NCBI RefSeq assembly: GCF_004764705.1 | Contig: NZ_SHLX01000005.1 | Span: 274,385-338,384, forward strand | Direction: 5' to 3' | DNA from: Paenibacillus cymbidii | GTDB lineage: Bacteria; Bacillota; Bacilli; Paenibacillales; NBRC-103111 | DNA: 64,000 bases | Shown: piece by piece, positions 40,664 through 49,339 of the stretch | Layout: each line of letters opens with the position of its first letter | Position numbering within the stretch: position 1 is the first letter of the stretch | Made by a program: the position numbers and the translations under genes | Notes under the pieces: generated by a model | The model's database searches: none | What the model was told of the DNA's origin: nothing | What the model saw: only the letters and a program-made list of their open reading frames with translations

Positions 40664-41971
40664 TTATGTCGGTACGCCCAAAAAAGCGCCATGCTGCCGC
40701 AGTGTGTCGCGCAGCAAATCAACATCGAGCTCCCGTGGAATAACGTCGTGCTGCAAACAAAGCGCAGCCGCTGTGCCGGCAGCCTGCCCCGTGCCCATCG
40801 TATTGCCGATCACCCGGAGTCCCCCGAATGCGACATGGTCGGAGGACAGGCAGCGGCCTGCAGCCAGCACATTGTCAACGCGCAGTGGCACCAACGCCCG
40901 GTATGGAATCGAATAGTATTGGCCGTTGTAAAAGTGCTCCTTCGGATAATGCGTGCTTTCGCTGCTCGCATGGTGCACATCGATTGGATAACATCCACAG
41001 CATACGGCATCGTCGAACTTGCGGAACTGCCACAAATCTTCCTCGCGGATGACGTATTCGCCGACGATTCGTCTCGTTTCGCGCACGCCGACACGATGAA
41101 ACGTATTCGTGATAAATGCTTGCTCGAATCCGGCGATATGCGGCTTAAGAAATCGATCCAGAAATTCCCACGCTTGATGCCGACCCTCGACCTCCGCACG
41201 GGTCAAATCCCGCGGATCGGTAGCGTCGATATTCAGAATGCGGGTCACATTAAAGGCAAGCTCGTTCTTCCGCGAGCCGAGACGCCATCCGCCCGACAAT
41301 TCGTTGCGGCGCGGATTGCGAAACTGTTCCCTGGCGGAAATTTCCTGGTAAGTCCGCATCAAAACGGAATAGCCGCCCGCCTCCTCAAACCGGTCCATGT
41401 CGATGTTGCCAACGACGAACATAAGCGTAGGCGGCTGCAGCTCGCCTTCCTCCTTCATCATCGGAACACCGGCATAATGGCATACGTCGCCATCTCCGCT
41501 TGCGTCGACGAACAGCGGGGCACGCAGCAAACGTCTGCCCCCCTTGCCTTCGACAATCACGCCGTCAATCCGACCTTCGCGTACGACCGCGTCCACCACC
41601 ATGGTATGCAGCAGCATCTCCACGTCCGCTTCTTCGAGCATCTCGATTGCGATCATTTTGATGATCTCCGGATCGGACGGGATAAAAGCCGCATTCCTCG
41701 GCCCCCATAAGCCGCCCCGCGCTTCCAGTCGGTTCATGAACTCATCCGGTATGCCCCCGACAACGCTGCGAACGCCGTCGTGAAAGCCGGCCAGCGGCAA
41801 GCCGATGATCGACGTGCCGCCCGGCGCGGAGGACGGGTCGATAAGCAGCACCTTGCTGCCGAGCCGGGCTGCTGCAATGGCCGCCATAATGCCAGCCGAA
41901 CCGCCTCCCACTACGATGACGTCAGCCGCGTCAATGGCGGGAATCGTTTTCGTTTCCGTGTATGTCTCCAT
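40664..41971 (-). CDS. FAD-dependent oxidoreductase (FAD_oxidored family)
   Basis: A 435-residue flavoprotein. ADVIVVGGGSAGIMAAIAAARLG is the FAD-binding Rossmann motif, LFVDASGDGDVCHYAGVPM the second conserved block, and VLAAGRCLSSDHVAFGGLRVIGNTMGTGQAAGTAA the C-terminal FAD loop. This is the pattern of the group often annotated as xanthan-lyase-like or glycan-locus FAD enzymes. ATG at 41971 follows AGGAGG; a start at 42058 would overlap the binding-protein gene. It is the last gene of the YesN-YesM-LplBC set, so it may oxidise the imported sugar; substrate unknown. Confidence 0.88.
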   Translation of the reverse strand: METYTETKTIPAIDAADVIVVGGGSAGIMAAIAAARLGSKVLLIDPSSAPGGTSIIGLPLAGFHDGVRSVVGGIPDEFMNRLEARGGLWGPRNAAFIPSDPEIIKMIAIEMLEEADVEMLLHTMVVDAVVREGRIDGVIVEGKGGRRLLRAPLFVDASGDGDVCHYAGVPMMKEEGELQPPTLMFVVGNIDMDRFEEAGGYSVLMRTYQEISAREQFRNPRRNELSGGWRLGSRKNELAFNVTRILNIDATDPRDLTRAEVEGRHQAWEFLDRFLKPHIAGFEQAFITNTFHRVGVRETRRIVGEYVIREEDLWQFRKFDDAVCCGCYPIDVHHASSESTHYPKEHFYNGQYYSIPYRALVPLRVDNVLAAGRCLSSDHVAFGGLRVIGNTMGTGQAAGTAAALCLQHDVIPRELDVDLLRDTLRQHGAFLGVPT

Positions 41972-42033
41972 GCTTCCTCCTTGCGATGCGGGCGGAAAAC
42001 GAGTTGCCGTCTCCCGACCCGCTCCGGATTCGG

Positions 42034-43578
42034 TTATTTTTTCTTGCCCGCGTACCACGCGTTGATTTCATTTTGGCTCGCTTCGCCGCCGGACTGTTTG
42101 TATTTTTGCCGAAACGCCTCCAAGCCACTGATCGGCTCGGCGCCGACGATCACTTTGACGCCGTAATCGTTGATCAGTGTGGCAAGCGTCTGGTTGTTTT
42201 TGGCGTATTCAGCCAAATAAGGCGCCATGCCGAGCGGATCCGCTACTCTGGACGATGCGGGCAGCTTCAGGTTCATATATTCCCAAGCGGCGAACAACCG
42301 GGCATCCTTACGCACGCGCGCCTGCCAGTATGTCGGGTAATTTTGCTCATCGATGCCGTTCAAGTAGTTGTTGGATGCGTTGCGTTCATCGGTAAAAATC
42401 GGCAGGATCGGCGAGTAGACACCGTCCTTGAACGTATAATGTTTGCCTTCAACGCCAAGCGTCATCAGCTTGAATGTATCTTTTTCCAACTTGGCGTTCA
42501 TAAGCTTGATCGCGTCTTCCGGATGTTTGGACGATTTGGGCACGAACGTAATGCGGTCCAATCCGCCGCCGTTACTGCTAAGCCCCGACTTCCCGTCTTT
42601 TCCTTTGAGCGGAGGAACAAGCGTGTATTTGGCATTCGGTTGATTTTTGGCGAGCGCGTCGGCGATTGTCGGAGCGTCCGCCCAGTTGATCTGGATGATG
42701 CCGGCCCTGCCGCTCGTAAATTTCTCCAGCACCGTGGCAGATTTGTTTACCGGAAACTCCTGATCCAGCAGTTTTTGCTTGAATAATTCATTCATGAAAA
42801 CCAAATAGGGCTCAAAAGCCGGATTGAGCGGATTCGGCACCAGCTTGCCGCCAACATCGTTCCAGTTGTTCGGGATGCCGAACGCTCCGCTTAGGTTTGC
42901 GACAAGCGGAGTTGTTCCGCCGATCGTGAATGGGATATTTTTGTCTCCGTTGCCTCCGGGGTCTTTCTCCTTGAATGTCTTCAGCACGGTGATAAATTCG
43001 TCCACCGTCGTGGGCATCGTCAAATTCAGCTTATCCAGCCAATCCTGACGAATGATCAGATCGTTGCTGGCAAAATCGATGGATCGCGTCGGAACCGCAT
43101 ATATTTTGCCGTCTACCTTAATCGCATCCCACGATTCCTGCGAAATCGAAGCCTTCAAGTTCGGACCGTATTTGTCGATCAGCGGTCCGAGGTCGACCAG
43201 CGCGCCTCTTCTGGCGTAGTCGGAATACAGCGCTTTTGTCGCGCTGTCGCCGCCTGTGAGCACATAATCGTACGGCTCCCCCGACGAAATGAGCAAATTG
43301 AGCTTGCTCGTCGCATCGTCTTGCGGAAGCATATCGTACTGCACTTTGTATCCGGTTCTGTCTTCGATAACTTTGGCCACCGGATACGTGTTGTAGTCGT
43401 CCTTCTGCCATTGGTGAAGTGCCCGCAATTGCGGCTTGGGCGCTTCTGTTGCGGATGCGGCCGAAGGAGCGGCAGTTCCGGCCGCCCCTTTCGGCGTTTC
43501 GGATTTGCCGCATGCGGCGGTAATGGACAAAACAGCTGTCAGCGCGATCAGCGCGGTCGCGCGAAGTGTGCATTTCAA
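42034..43578 (-). CDS. Carbohydrate ABC transporter substrate-binding lipoprotein, LplA-like
   Basis: A 514-residue surface lipoprotein. The signal peptide ends in SITAAC, then a low-complexity linker of Ala, Ser and Pro is followed by a family-1 binding fold (LISSGEPYDYVLTGGDSATKAL, GKIYAVPTRSIDFASNDLIIRQDWLDKL, GRAGIIQINWADAP). The size and the pairing with LplB/LplC-like permeases match the LplA/YtcQ group, which carry larger saccharides. TTG at 43578 has AGGAGG eight bases upstream and is preferred over TTG at 43584. Confidence 0.9.
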   Translation of the reverse strand: MKCTLRATALIALTAVLSITAACGKSETPKGAAGTAAPSAASATEAPKPQLRALHQWQKDDYNTYPVAKVIEDRTGYKVQYDMLPQDDATSKLNLLISSGEPYDYVLTGGDSATKALYSDYARRGALVDLGPLIDKYGPNLKASISQESWDAIKVDGKIYAVPTRSIDFASNDLIIRQDWLDKLNLTMPTTVDEFITVLKTFKEKDPGGNGDKNIPFTIGGTTPLVANLSGAFGIPNNWNDVGGKLVPNPLNPAFEPYLVFMNELFKQKLLDQEFPVNKSATVLEKFTSGRAGIIQINWADAPTIADALAKNQPNAKYTLVPPLKGKDGKSGLSSNGGGLDRITFVPKSSKHPEDAIKLMNAKLEKDTFKLMTLGVEGKHYTFKDGVYSPILPIFTDERNASNNYLNGIDEQNYPTYWQARVRKDARLFAAWEYMNLKLPASSRVADPLGMAPYLAEYAKNNQTLATLINDYGVKVIVGAEPISGLEAFRQKYKQSGGEASQNEINAWYAGKKK

Positions 43579-43628
43579 TTCCAACCCCTCCTATTTACGA
43601 ATGTCGGGCGATACGTCCTGAACTGCCC

Positions 43629-44507
43629 CTACCCTTTGACGGAACCGATCAATACGCCTTTGATAAAATATTTCTGCAAATACGGATAAACGAGAACGAT
43701 GGGCACCGTGGAAGCGACAACGGTTGCCGCGCGAATGCCTTCCGGTGAAATGTTCAGGAGATCGTCCGCAGTTTTGCTTACGCCCGCCTGCGTCGTATCC
43801 GCGTCCATTACGATATCGCGCAAATACAGCTGCAGCGGTTTCAGCGACGACGAGTTGATATACAGCATCGGGTGGTAAAAATCGTTCCAGTAATACACCG
43901 CGTAAAACAGCGCAATCGTGGCCAGTACGGGCATGCTGAGCGGAAGCAAAATCCGGAATAGCAGCGTGAGATTCCGTGCGCCGTCCATTCGTGCCGATTC
44001 TTCCAGACTTTCCGGAAGATTTTCATAATAGCTTTTGACGATCAGCATGTTGAACACGCTGATAAGCGCCGGCAGAATGAGTGACCATAAACTGTTCATC
44101 AGCCCGAGCTGACGAATCAGCAAGTAATTCGGAATCGTACCGCCGCTGAACATCATCGTAAATACAAAGGCCACCATAATGCCGCGCATGCCGGGCAAAT
44201 GTCGCTTGGACAACGGGTATGCGGTAATCGCCGTGAGCAGGATCGAAAACAGGGAACCCGCAACCGTCACGATCAAGGAAACGATAAACGCGCGAACAAA
44301 CGGCTGCGACGTTATCACGTATCGCATGGTATCCAATTGGAAATCGATCGGCCAAACGCCAACCTGGCCGGATACGACAGCCCACTCCGCGCTGACCGAC
44401 TTGGCGAGCACGTTGGCGAACGGCAGCAGTGTAACGGCGGTCATCGCCGTAAGTACGAGATATACTGCCACATGAAGCGTTCGGTCGGCCGCGTTTTTTC
44501 TGATCAT
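43629..44507 (-). CDS. Carbohydrate ABC transporter permease, LplC/YtcP-like
   Basis: A 292-residue CUT1 permease with six membrane segments. The coupling loop is LEESARMDGARNLTLLFRILLPLSMP, and the end YFIKGVLIGSVKG is characteristic of the LplC group. GGAGGGGG precedes the ATG. It forms a pair with the LplB-like permease directly upstream. Confidence 0.93.
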   Translation of the reverse strand: MIRKNAADRTLHVAVYLVLTAMTAVTLLPFANVLAKSVSAEWAVVSGQVGVWPIDFQLDTMRYVITSQPFVRAFIVSLIVTVAGSLFSILLTAITAYPLSKRHLPGMRGIMVAFVFTMMFSGGTIPNYLLIRQLGLMNSLWSLILPALISVFNMLIVKSYYENLPESLEESARMDGARNLTLLFRILLPLSMPVLATIALFYAVYYWNDFYHPMLYINSSSLKPLQLYLRDIVMDADTTQAGVSKTADDLLNISPEGIRAATVVASTVPIVLVYPYLQKYFIKGVLIGSVKG

Positions 44508-44523
44508 CCCGTCCCCCTCCTTG

Positions 44524-45483
44524 TCACCAGATGCTTCGTTTGACCGTTTTGCGGCTCAGCCAGTTCCCGCCCATGATGAGCGCAAATCCTATCACGGAAT
44601 TGAACAATCCGACGGCGGTGCTGAAGCTGTACTCCATTTTGCCCAATCCCATCCGGTATACGAACGTGCCGATCACGTCGCCCGTCTCGTATACGACGGC
44701 ATTGTACAGCATCAGAATTTGCTCTGTACCTGCTTCCATCAACCCGCCGATGCGCAGGATGAACATGAGCACGATGGTCGGTAGAATGCCCGGCAGCGTA
44801 ATATGCCACATCTGTCTGATTCGCCCGGCTCCATCGATTGCCGCCGCTTCGTACTGATCCTGCCCAATGCCGGCGATTGCGGCAATATAGATGATCGCGT
44901 TCCAGCCGCTTTCCTTCCAGCCCGCCGTGAAAACGACAATGCTGCGAAACCAGTCGTTGTCGATCAGGAACGATATCGGACTTCCTCCGAGCCCGGCAAT
45001 CAGCGCGTTGACAATGCCGGTTGAAGGCGAAAGGATGTTGATAAACAAGCCGGCAATAATCACCCAGGACAAAAAATGGGGCAAATAAATGATCGTCTGC
45101 ACGGTCCGCTTGAACCACATGGCTGCCACTTCGTTGAGCAGCAAGGCGACGACGATCGGGATTGGGAATAACAGCACGACTTTGTACAGACTGATCAGCA
45201 GCGTGTTGCGAAAAACGCGGAAAAACTCATCGGATCGGACCAGCTTTGCGAACTGTTCCAAACCTACCCAGGGACTGCCGGAAATGCCATCAAAAATGTT
45301 GAAATTTTGAAACGCAATGACGACGCCATACATCGGGATGTACTTGAACACGAGCATAAACAGCAGTCCCGGGACCAGCAGCGCATACATGTCGAGATGA
45401 GTGCGAAACAGCCGCCAGCCTCTCCGTTCACTCCGCTTTCTCGTCCCGTCATTGCAACTCCCGTTTGTCGCCGTCCGTTTCAT
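44524..45483 (-). CDS. Carbohydrate ABC transporter permease, LplB/YteP-like
   Basis: A 319-residue CUT1 permease. The N-terminal MYALLVPGLLFMLVFKYIPMYGVVIAFQNFN is typical of the LplB group and YEAAAIDGAGRIRQMWHITLPGILP is the EAA loop. ATG at 45483 follows GGAGGG closely and is preferred over 45504. The ATPase is not encoded here, as is usual for this group. Confidence 0.93.
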   Translation of the reverse strand: MKRTATNGSCNDGTRKRSERRGWRLFRTHLDMYALLVPGLLFMLVFKYIPMYGVVIAFQNFNIFDGISGSPWVGLEQFAKLVRSDEFFRVFRNTLLISLYKVVLLFPIPIVVALLLNEVAAMWFKRTVQTIIYLPHFLSWVIIAGLFINILSPSTGIVNALIAGLGGSPISFLIDNDWFRSIVVFTAGWKESGWNAIIYIAAIAGIGQDQYEAAAIDGAGRIRQMWHITLPGILPTIVLMFILRIGGLMEAGTEQILMLYNAVVYETGDVIGTFVYRMGLGKMEYSFSTAVGLFNSVIGFALIMGGNWLSRKTVKRSIW

Positions 45484-45639
45484 TCCATACCCTCCTCTCA
45501 TCACTTGGGTGCCTTACATGTCATAGTATAGAATGGCTGGACCAACAGTTGTAGCGGACAAAACAGCAATCGCTAGTGCATTACCTCACACTTTGCCGGG
45601 ACAACAAACGCAGCGGCGTCGGCGCCGCTCTACAGCGAA

Positions 45640-47478
45640 TCAGGACGGAGCCTTTTCCGACAAAACCGTTTTCAAAGCGACCAAAATTGTCGTACCCGCT
45701 CCCGGAGCCGATCGGATCGAAAGGCCGCAGCCTTCGCCGGCATAAAGACGGATCCGCTCATGGACGTTATATAGACCGTACGAACTGCCTGCGCCGTGAA
45801 GCTCCTGCGAAGGGCTGGGGCGGCTCAGCAAGCTCCGTGCCAGATTTTCCTCCATCCCTGCCCCGTCGTCGCTGACAGCCAGCAGCAGCTTGTCTCCGCT
45901 CCTGCCTGCCGTGATGCGAATAATTCCATTTTTGTTATCCGTCATACGGATCCCGTGCATCAGCGCGTTTTCAACAAGCGGTTGCAGTGTCAGCTTGGGC
46001 ATCATGAACGGTTCGATTCCGGATTCCATTTCGATTTCGTAACGAAAACTGGCCGGAAACCGATTCATCTGGATATCGAGATATACTTGCGCAAGCTTGA
46101 TTTCGTCGCCCACGCTGACGACATCCCGCCCTTTGTTCAAACTGAGGCGGAAATAGCGGGACAGTTTTTCGATCATGAGGCTAACGTCATCCGCCTGGTG
46201 TCGAACCGCATTCCAATGAATCAGATCGAGTGTGTTGTACAGGAAATGGGGATTAATTTGCGCCTGCAGCGCCCGAAGCTGCGCCTCCCGCTCCATCACT
46301 TGGGCGCGGTAATTTTGCTCCATCAGCGACTTCATACGCAAGACCAACTGATCAACGCTTTCCTCCAGAATGACGAAGCCCCCGCCTGGCGCAGGTTTCT
46401 CCCCTAACCTTTCGACGCCTTCCCGGCGGATCGCGGAAATGACATGCTGAAGCCTGCGGTTGATGCTGCGGATGATGAATGCGAGCAAACCGAACATGAG
46501 GGCCAGGAAAAGGATGGAAACGGCAGTCAGTGTCGCCGCCCCTGCCGCTTGTCCCTGCTGCAGGGTGCGGCCGCTTATCGCAGCAGCCGAAACTTCGGCG
46601 GCAAGCCGCCATTCGGTCGCCTTTATGGGCGAAAACATCACCAACCTTTTCCCGTCGGCCGTTTCCGTCTTGATCATGCCCTCTTGTTTGCCTGCGTCCG
46701 CTTTTTCCGGCGCAAAGATCGGAATGGCGGTGCCGATCAATGCCGGATCAGGATGCCATACTACGACGCCTTCGTCATCGACAATATACACGACTGATTG
46801 ATCCGGCATAACGACGCTGGCGATAATGTCGGTCAGCGAAGATGCGGCTACATCGATCAGCATCACGCCGGACAAACGGTCATAGCGGTTCGAATCGCGC
46901 AGCATGCGAGCCGCGGAAAAAATGGCGGCGCTCTCTCTGTTGAAAAAGCTCTCCCGGTATACGCCGGTCCACACGATCAGGCCGTTTGCCGCAATGACGT
47001 CTTCATACCAATCTGTTTCCTTCAGATCGTCCAGCGGAAAAACATTGACCCTCTCCGCAGCGATCAACTTGGTCTTATCGACGAACAAGCGGAGGCGAAA
47101 CACGTCTTTGTTGCTTTGAACGGTGCCGATCAATTGCCCCAGGTCTTTGACAATTTGCAATTGCCCTGCTGAAGCCGCATTATCGCCGGCTTCGTCGAGA
47201 TACGCAAACAAGTTTGCGTTCATCATCGTTGCGTTCGAAATATCGACGATTCGCTCCAGCCGATAGGACAAATTAATGCTCGCCTGCCGAATCGTTTGCA
47301 ACAGGGACCGCGAAACCTCATCTTCGACGATCGCGGCCGAATGCTGGTAGAAACGGACGACCAAGATGCCGGCCGGAAGCGCAATGACGAGCAAATAAAC
47401 AAACAGCCATTTGCGAAGCGCACCGTAGGGCGGAAGAGAACGCTTTAACCTGGCGACTGCATTGATCGTTCGGCGCAT
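45640..47478 (-). CDS. Sensor histidine kinase, YesM-type (HPK7)
   Basis: A 612-residue membrane kinase. One membrane segment near the start (WLFVYLLVIALPAGILVV), a ~250-residue extracellular Cache-like sensor part, a second segment (LTAVSILFLALMFGLLAFII), then a linker and the His-kinase domain: the phosphorylated His in QINPHFLYNTLD, the N-box QPLVENALMHGI and the G-box VSDDGAGM. AGGAGG lies seven bases before the ATG. The next gene upstream encodes its response regulator, and the importer genes follow, so it senses the sugar and turns on its uptake. Confidence 0.93.
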   Translation of the reverse strand: MRRTINAVARLKRSLPPYGALRKWLFVYLLVIALPAGILVVRFYQHSAAIVEDEVSRSLLQTIRQASINLSYRLERIVDISNATMMNANLFAYLDEAGDNAASAGQLQIVKDLGQLIGTVQSNKDVFRLRLFVDKTKLIAAERVNVFPLDDLKETDWYEDVIAANGLIVWTGVYRESFFNRESAAIFSAARMLRDSNRYDRLSGVMLIDVAASSLTDIIASVVMPDQSVVYIVDDEGVVVWHPDPALIGTAIPIFAPEKADAGKQEGMIKTETADGKRLVMFSPIKATEWRLAAEVSAAAISGRTLQQGQAAGAATLTAVSILFLALMFGLLAFIIRSINRRLQHVISAIRREGVERLGEKPAPGGGFVILEESVDQLVLRMKSLMEQNYRAQVMEREAQLRALQAQINPHFLYNTLDLIHWNAVRHQADDVSLMIEKLSRYFRLSLNKGRDVVSVGDEIKLAQVYLDIQMNRFPASFRYEIEMESGIEPFMMPKLTLQPLVENALMHGIRMTDNKNGIIRITAGRSGDKLLLAVSDDGAGMEENLARSLLSRPSPSQELHGAGSSYGLYNVHERIRLYAGEGCGLSIRSAPGAGTTILVALKTVLSEKAPS

Positions 47479-47499
47479 CGATATGCCTCCTATCCATTC

Positions 47500-49110
47500 T
47501 CATCCGAGCCGCTCCCGGTAGACGCTCGGCGTCATACCCACCACTTTTTTGAATTGTTTGGTGAAATAGCTGGCATCGGCATAACCGACGGCCAAACAAA
47601 TGTCGTAAAATTTCAAGCGCGGATCGCGAAGCATTTCCTTGGCCTTCTCCATACGCACGTGTGTGACGTAATCATTGATCGTGCGTCCTGTTTCCTGCTT
47701 GAACAGCAAATTGACATAAGTCGGTGTCAAATAAACTTCCTTGCCGATATCAGCCACGGTCAAATTGTCGGCAAAGCGCTTTGCCACAATAGCTTGCACC
47801 CGTTCGACCAGATTGCGCAATTTGCCGGACCGACGTTCGTTTGTTCGGGAGCATGCCTGCGAAACGCGCTGCCGCACCAGCCTATGCAATTCATCAAGCG
47901 TTTCCTGACGCAGCAGTTGCTGCCAAAGCGCCGTGTTGACCGCTTCCGTCTCTTCCGGCTCGACGCCAAGCTCGAGCAGCACTTGATCGGCGAGCAGCAT
48001 GATTTGCAGCGCGATGTTGCGGCCGTATACGAAGCCATCCTGGCGGATTTGCGCAAGTTTCGCGAACGACTCGTCCAAAACGGCTACCGCCGAGGTCTCT
48101 TCGCCGGCGCGAATGAGGAGCACCAGACGCTCCATCGCGGTGTACGACACACGATGTCCGTCTTCGTGCAGTGGCTCTAGACAATCCATCGTGATCACCC
48201 GATTTTTGCCAAGAAACCATTTGCGGCTGGCCGCTTCCCGCGCGGACGCAAACGCTTTACTAACGTTCGCGAGCCCTGCCGCGCGCTCGCCGACACCGAT
48301 GGTGACGCTGATCCGCAGCCACCGCTCCACATTCTCGCGAATTTCTCCCGCGAGCTGAAGCAGTTTTTCCTCGCCGCCGTCTCCTCCATAAAGAAGAGCG
48401 GCAAATTCTCCGCTCTGCGATTCGAATATATAGCCGCCCATATGGCGTTCAATGAGTTCTTGGCAAATATTGATCAGCGCATAGGCAAGCAGCTGCCGTT
48501 CCCGCTCCGTGCGCGATTCGAAAACCTCCGCCCGGTTGTCGACGCTAACGACCAGTACCGTGTAGAGATCGTCGACCGGCAGTTCGAGACTGAGAAATAC
48601 GAGCCTTTCACGCAGACGATTCGATTGCAGAGGACCGTCCTCCAGCAGCGAGAGCAGGAACCGCTCCCGCAGCAGCGGCATGCTTTCGCGCAGCTTATCT
48701 TGCATCTCACGATCGATGCGCGCCTTAGCATCCTCCATTCGTAATTCGGCAACGACACGTTCCACCACGATGCGAAGCTCCCGCAACACAATAGGCTTAA
48801 AAATATAGTCGACCGCGCTGACCTGCATCGCCGACTTCAAATATTCGGCGTTGTCATGGCCGCTGACGAAGACGATCTTCACTCGTGGATCCCGGTCGCG
48901 CAGCTTGCGTGCAAGCAGGGTTCCATCCATCTTCGGCATCCGGACGTCAGTAATGACGATATCGAATCGGTTCTGTTCGGCCATCCGTAATGCAACGTCG
49001 CCGTCGTCCGCTTCTCCAGCCGGCTCGATGCCGCAGCTTATCCAATCAAAACATTCGCGAAGACCGGCTCGTGTTGCCGGCTCGTCATCCACAATCAGCA
49101 ATTTGTACAT
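47500..49110 (-). CDS. Response regulator with AraC-type output, YesN-like
   Basis: A 536-residue regulator. The receiver domain begins YKLLIVDDEPATRAGL, with the phosphorylated Asp in ITDVRMPKMDG; a ~250-residue middle region follows, and the C-terminus has two AraC helix-turn-helix units (LTVADIGKEVYLTPTYVNLLFKQETG and FYDICLAVGYADASYFTKQFKKVVGMTPSVYR). ATG at 49110 follows AGGGGGG; one at 49152 is less likely. It is the first gene of the YesN-YesM-LplBC set. Confidence 0.93.
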   Translation of the reverse strand: MYKLLIVDDEPATRAGLRECFDWISCGIEPAGEADDGDVALRMAEQNRFDIVITDVRMPKMDGTLLARKLRDRDPRVKIVFVSGHDNAEYLKSAMQVSAVDYIFKPIVLRELRIVVERVVAELRMEDAKARIDREMQDKLRESMPLLRERFLLSLLEDGPLQSNRLRERLVFLSLELPVDDLYTVLVVSVDNRAEVFESRTERERQLLAYALINICQELIERHMGGYIFESQSGEFAALLYGGDGGEEKLLQLAGEIRENVERWLRISVTIGVGERAAGLANVSKAFASAREAASRKWFLGKNRVITMDCLEPLHEDGHRVSYTAMERLVLLIRAGEETSAVAVLDESFAKLAQIRQDGFVYGRNIALQIMLLADQVLLELGVEPEETEAVNTALWQQLLRQETLDELHRLVRQRVSQACSRTNERRSGKLRNLVERVQAIVAKRFADNLTVADIGKEVYLTPTYVNLLFKQETGRTINDYVTHVRMEKAKEMLRDPRLKFYDICLAVGYADASYFTKQFKKVVGMTPSVYRERLG

Positions 49111-49250
49111 TCGCAAGCCCCCCTTAATCCGGATGACGTCCATTTCTTTCATTATACAAAAATACGGTCAATACCGGCTGGTATGATTGCCAAATCGCTG
49201 GTGCATGACAAAAAAACGACACATTAACGCCTGGCGTTTGCCGATGACGC

Positions 49251-49288
49251 AAAATCCGGACAAACCGACCTCATGTCAGTTTGTCCGG
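49251..49288 (-). terminator. Terminator-like hairpin behind the ADP-ribosylglycohydrolase-family gene
   Basis: A ten-base perfect stem CCGGACAAAC (49256-49265) and GTTTGTCCGG (49279-49288) with a 13-base loop, followed on the minus strand by ATTTTG. It lies 50 bases past the stop at 49340. Confidence 0.55.
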
Positions 49289-49339
49289 GACAAGAAAAAC
49301 GTGTTACTGCGCATAAAAGTAGCTTCGGAAAAGGCAGCG

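Noticed and set aside
40691..41710. Open frame of 339 codons on the plus strand inside the FAD-oxidoreductase gene
   Set aside because: The minus strand encodes a clear FAD-binding protein; the plus-strand translation is rich in His, Arg and Pro without any family motif.
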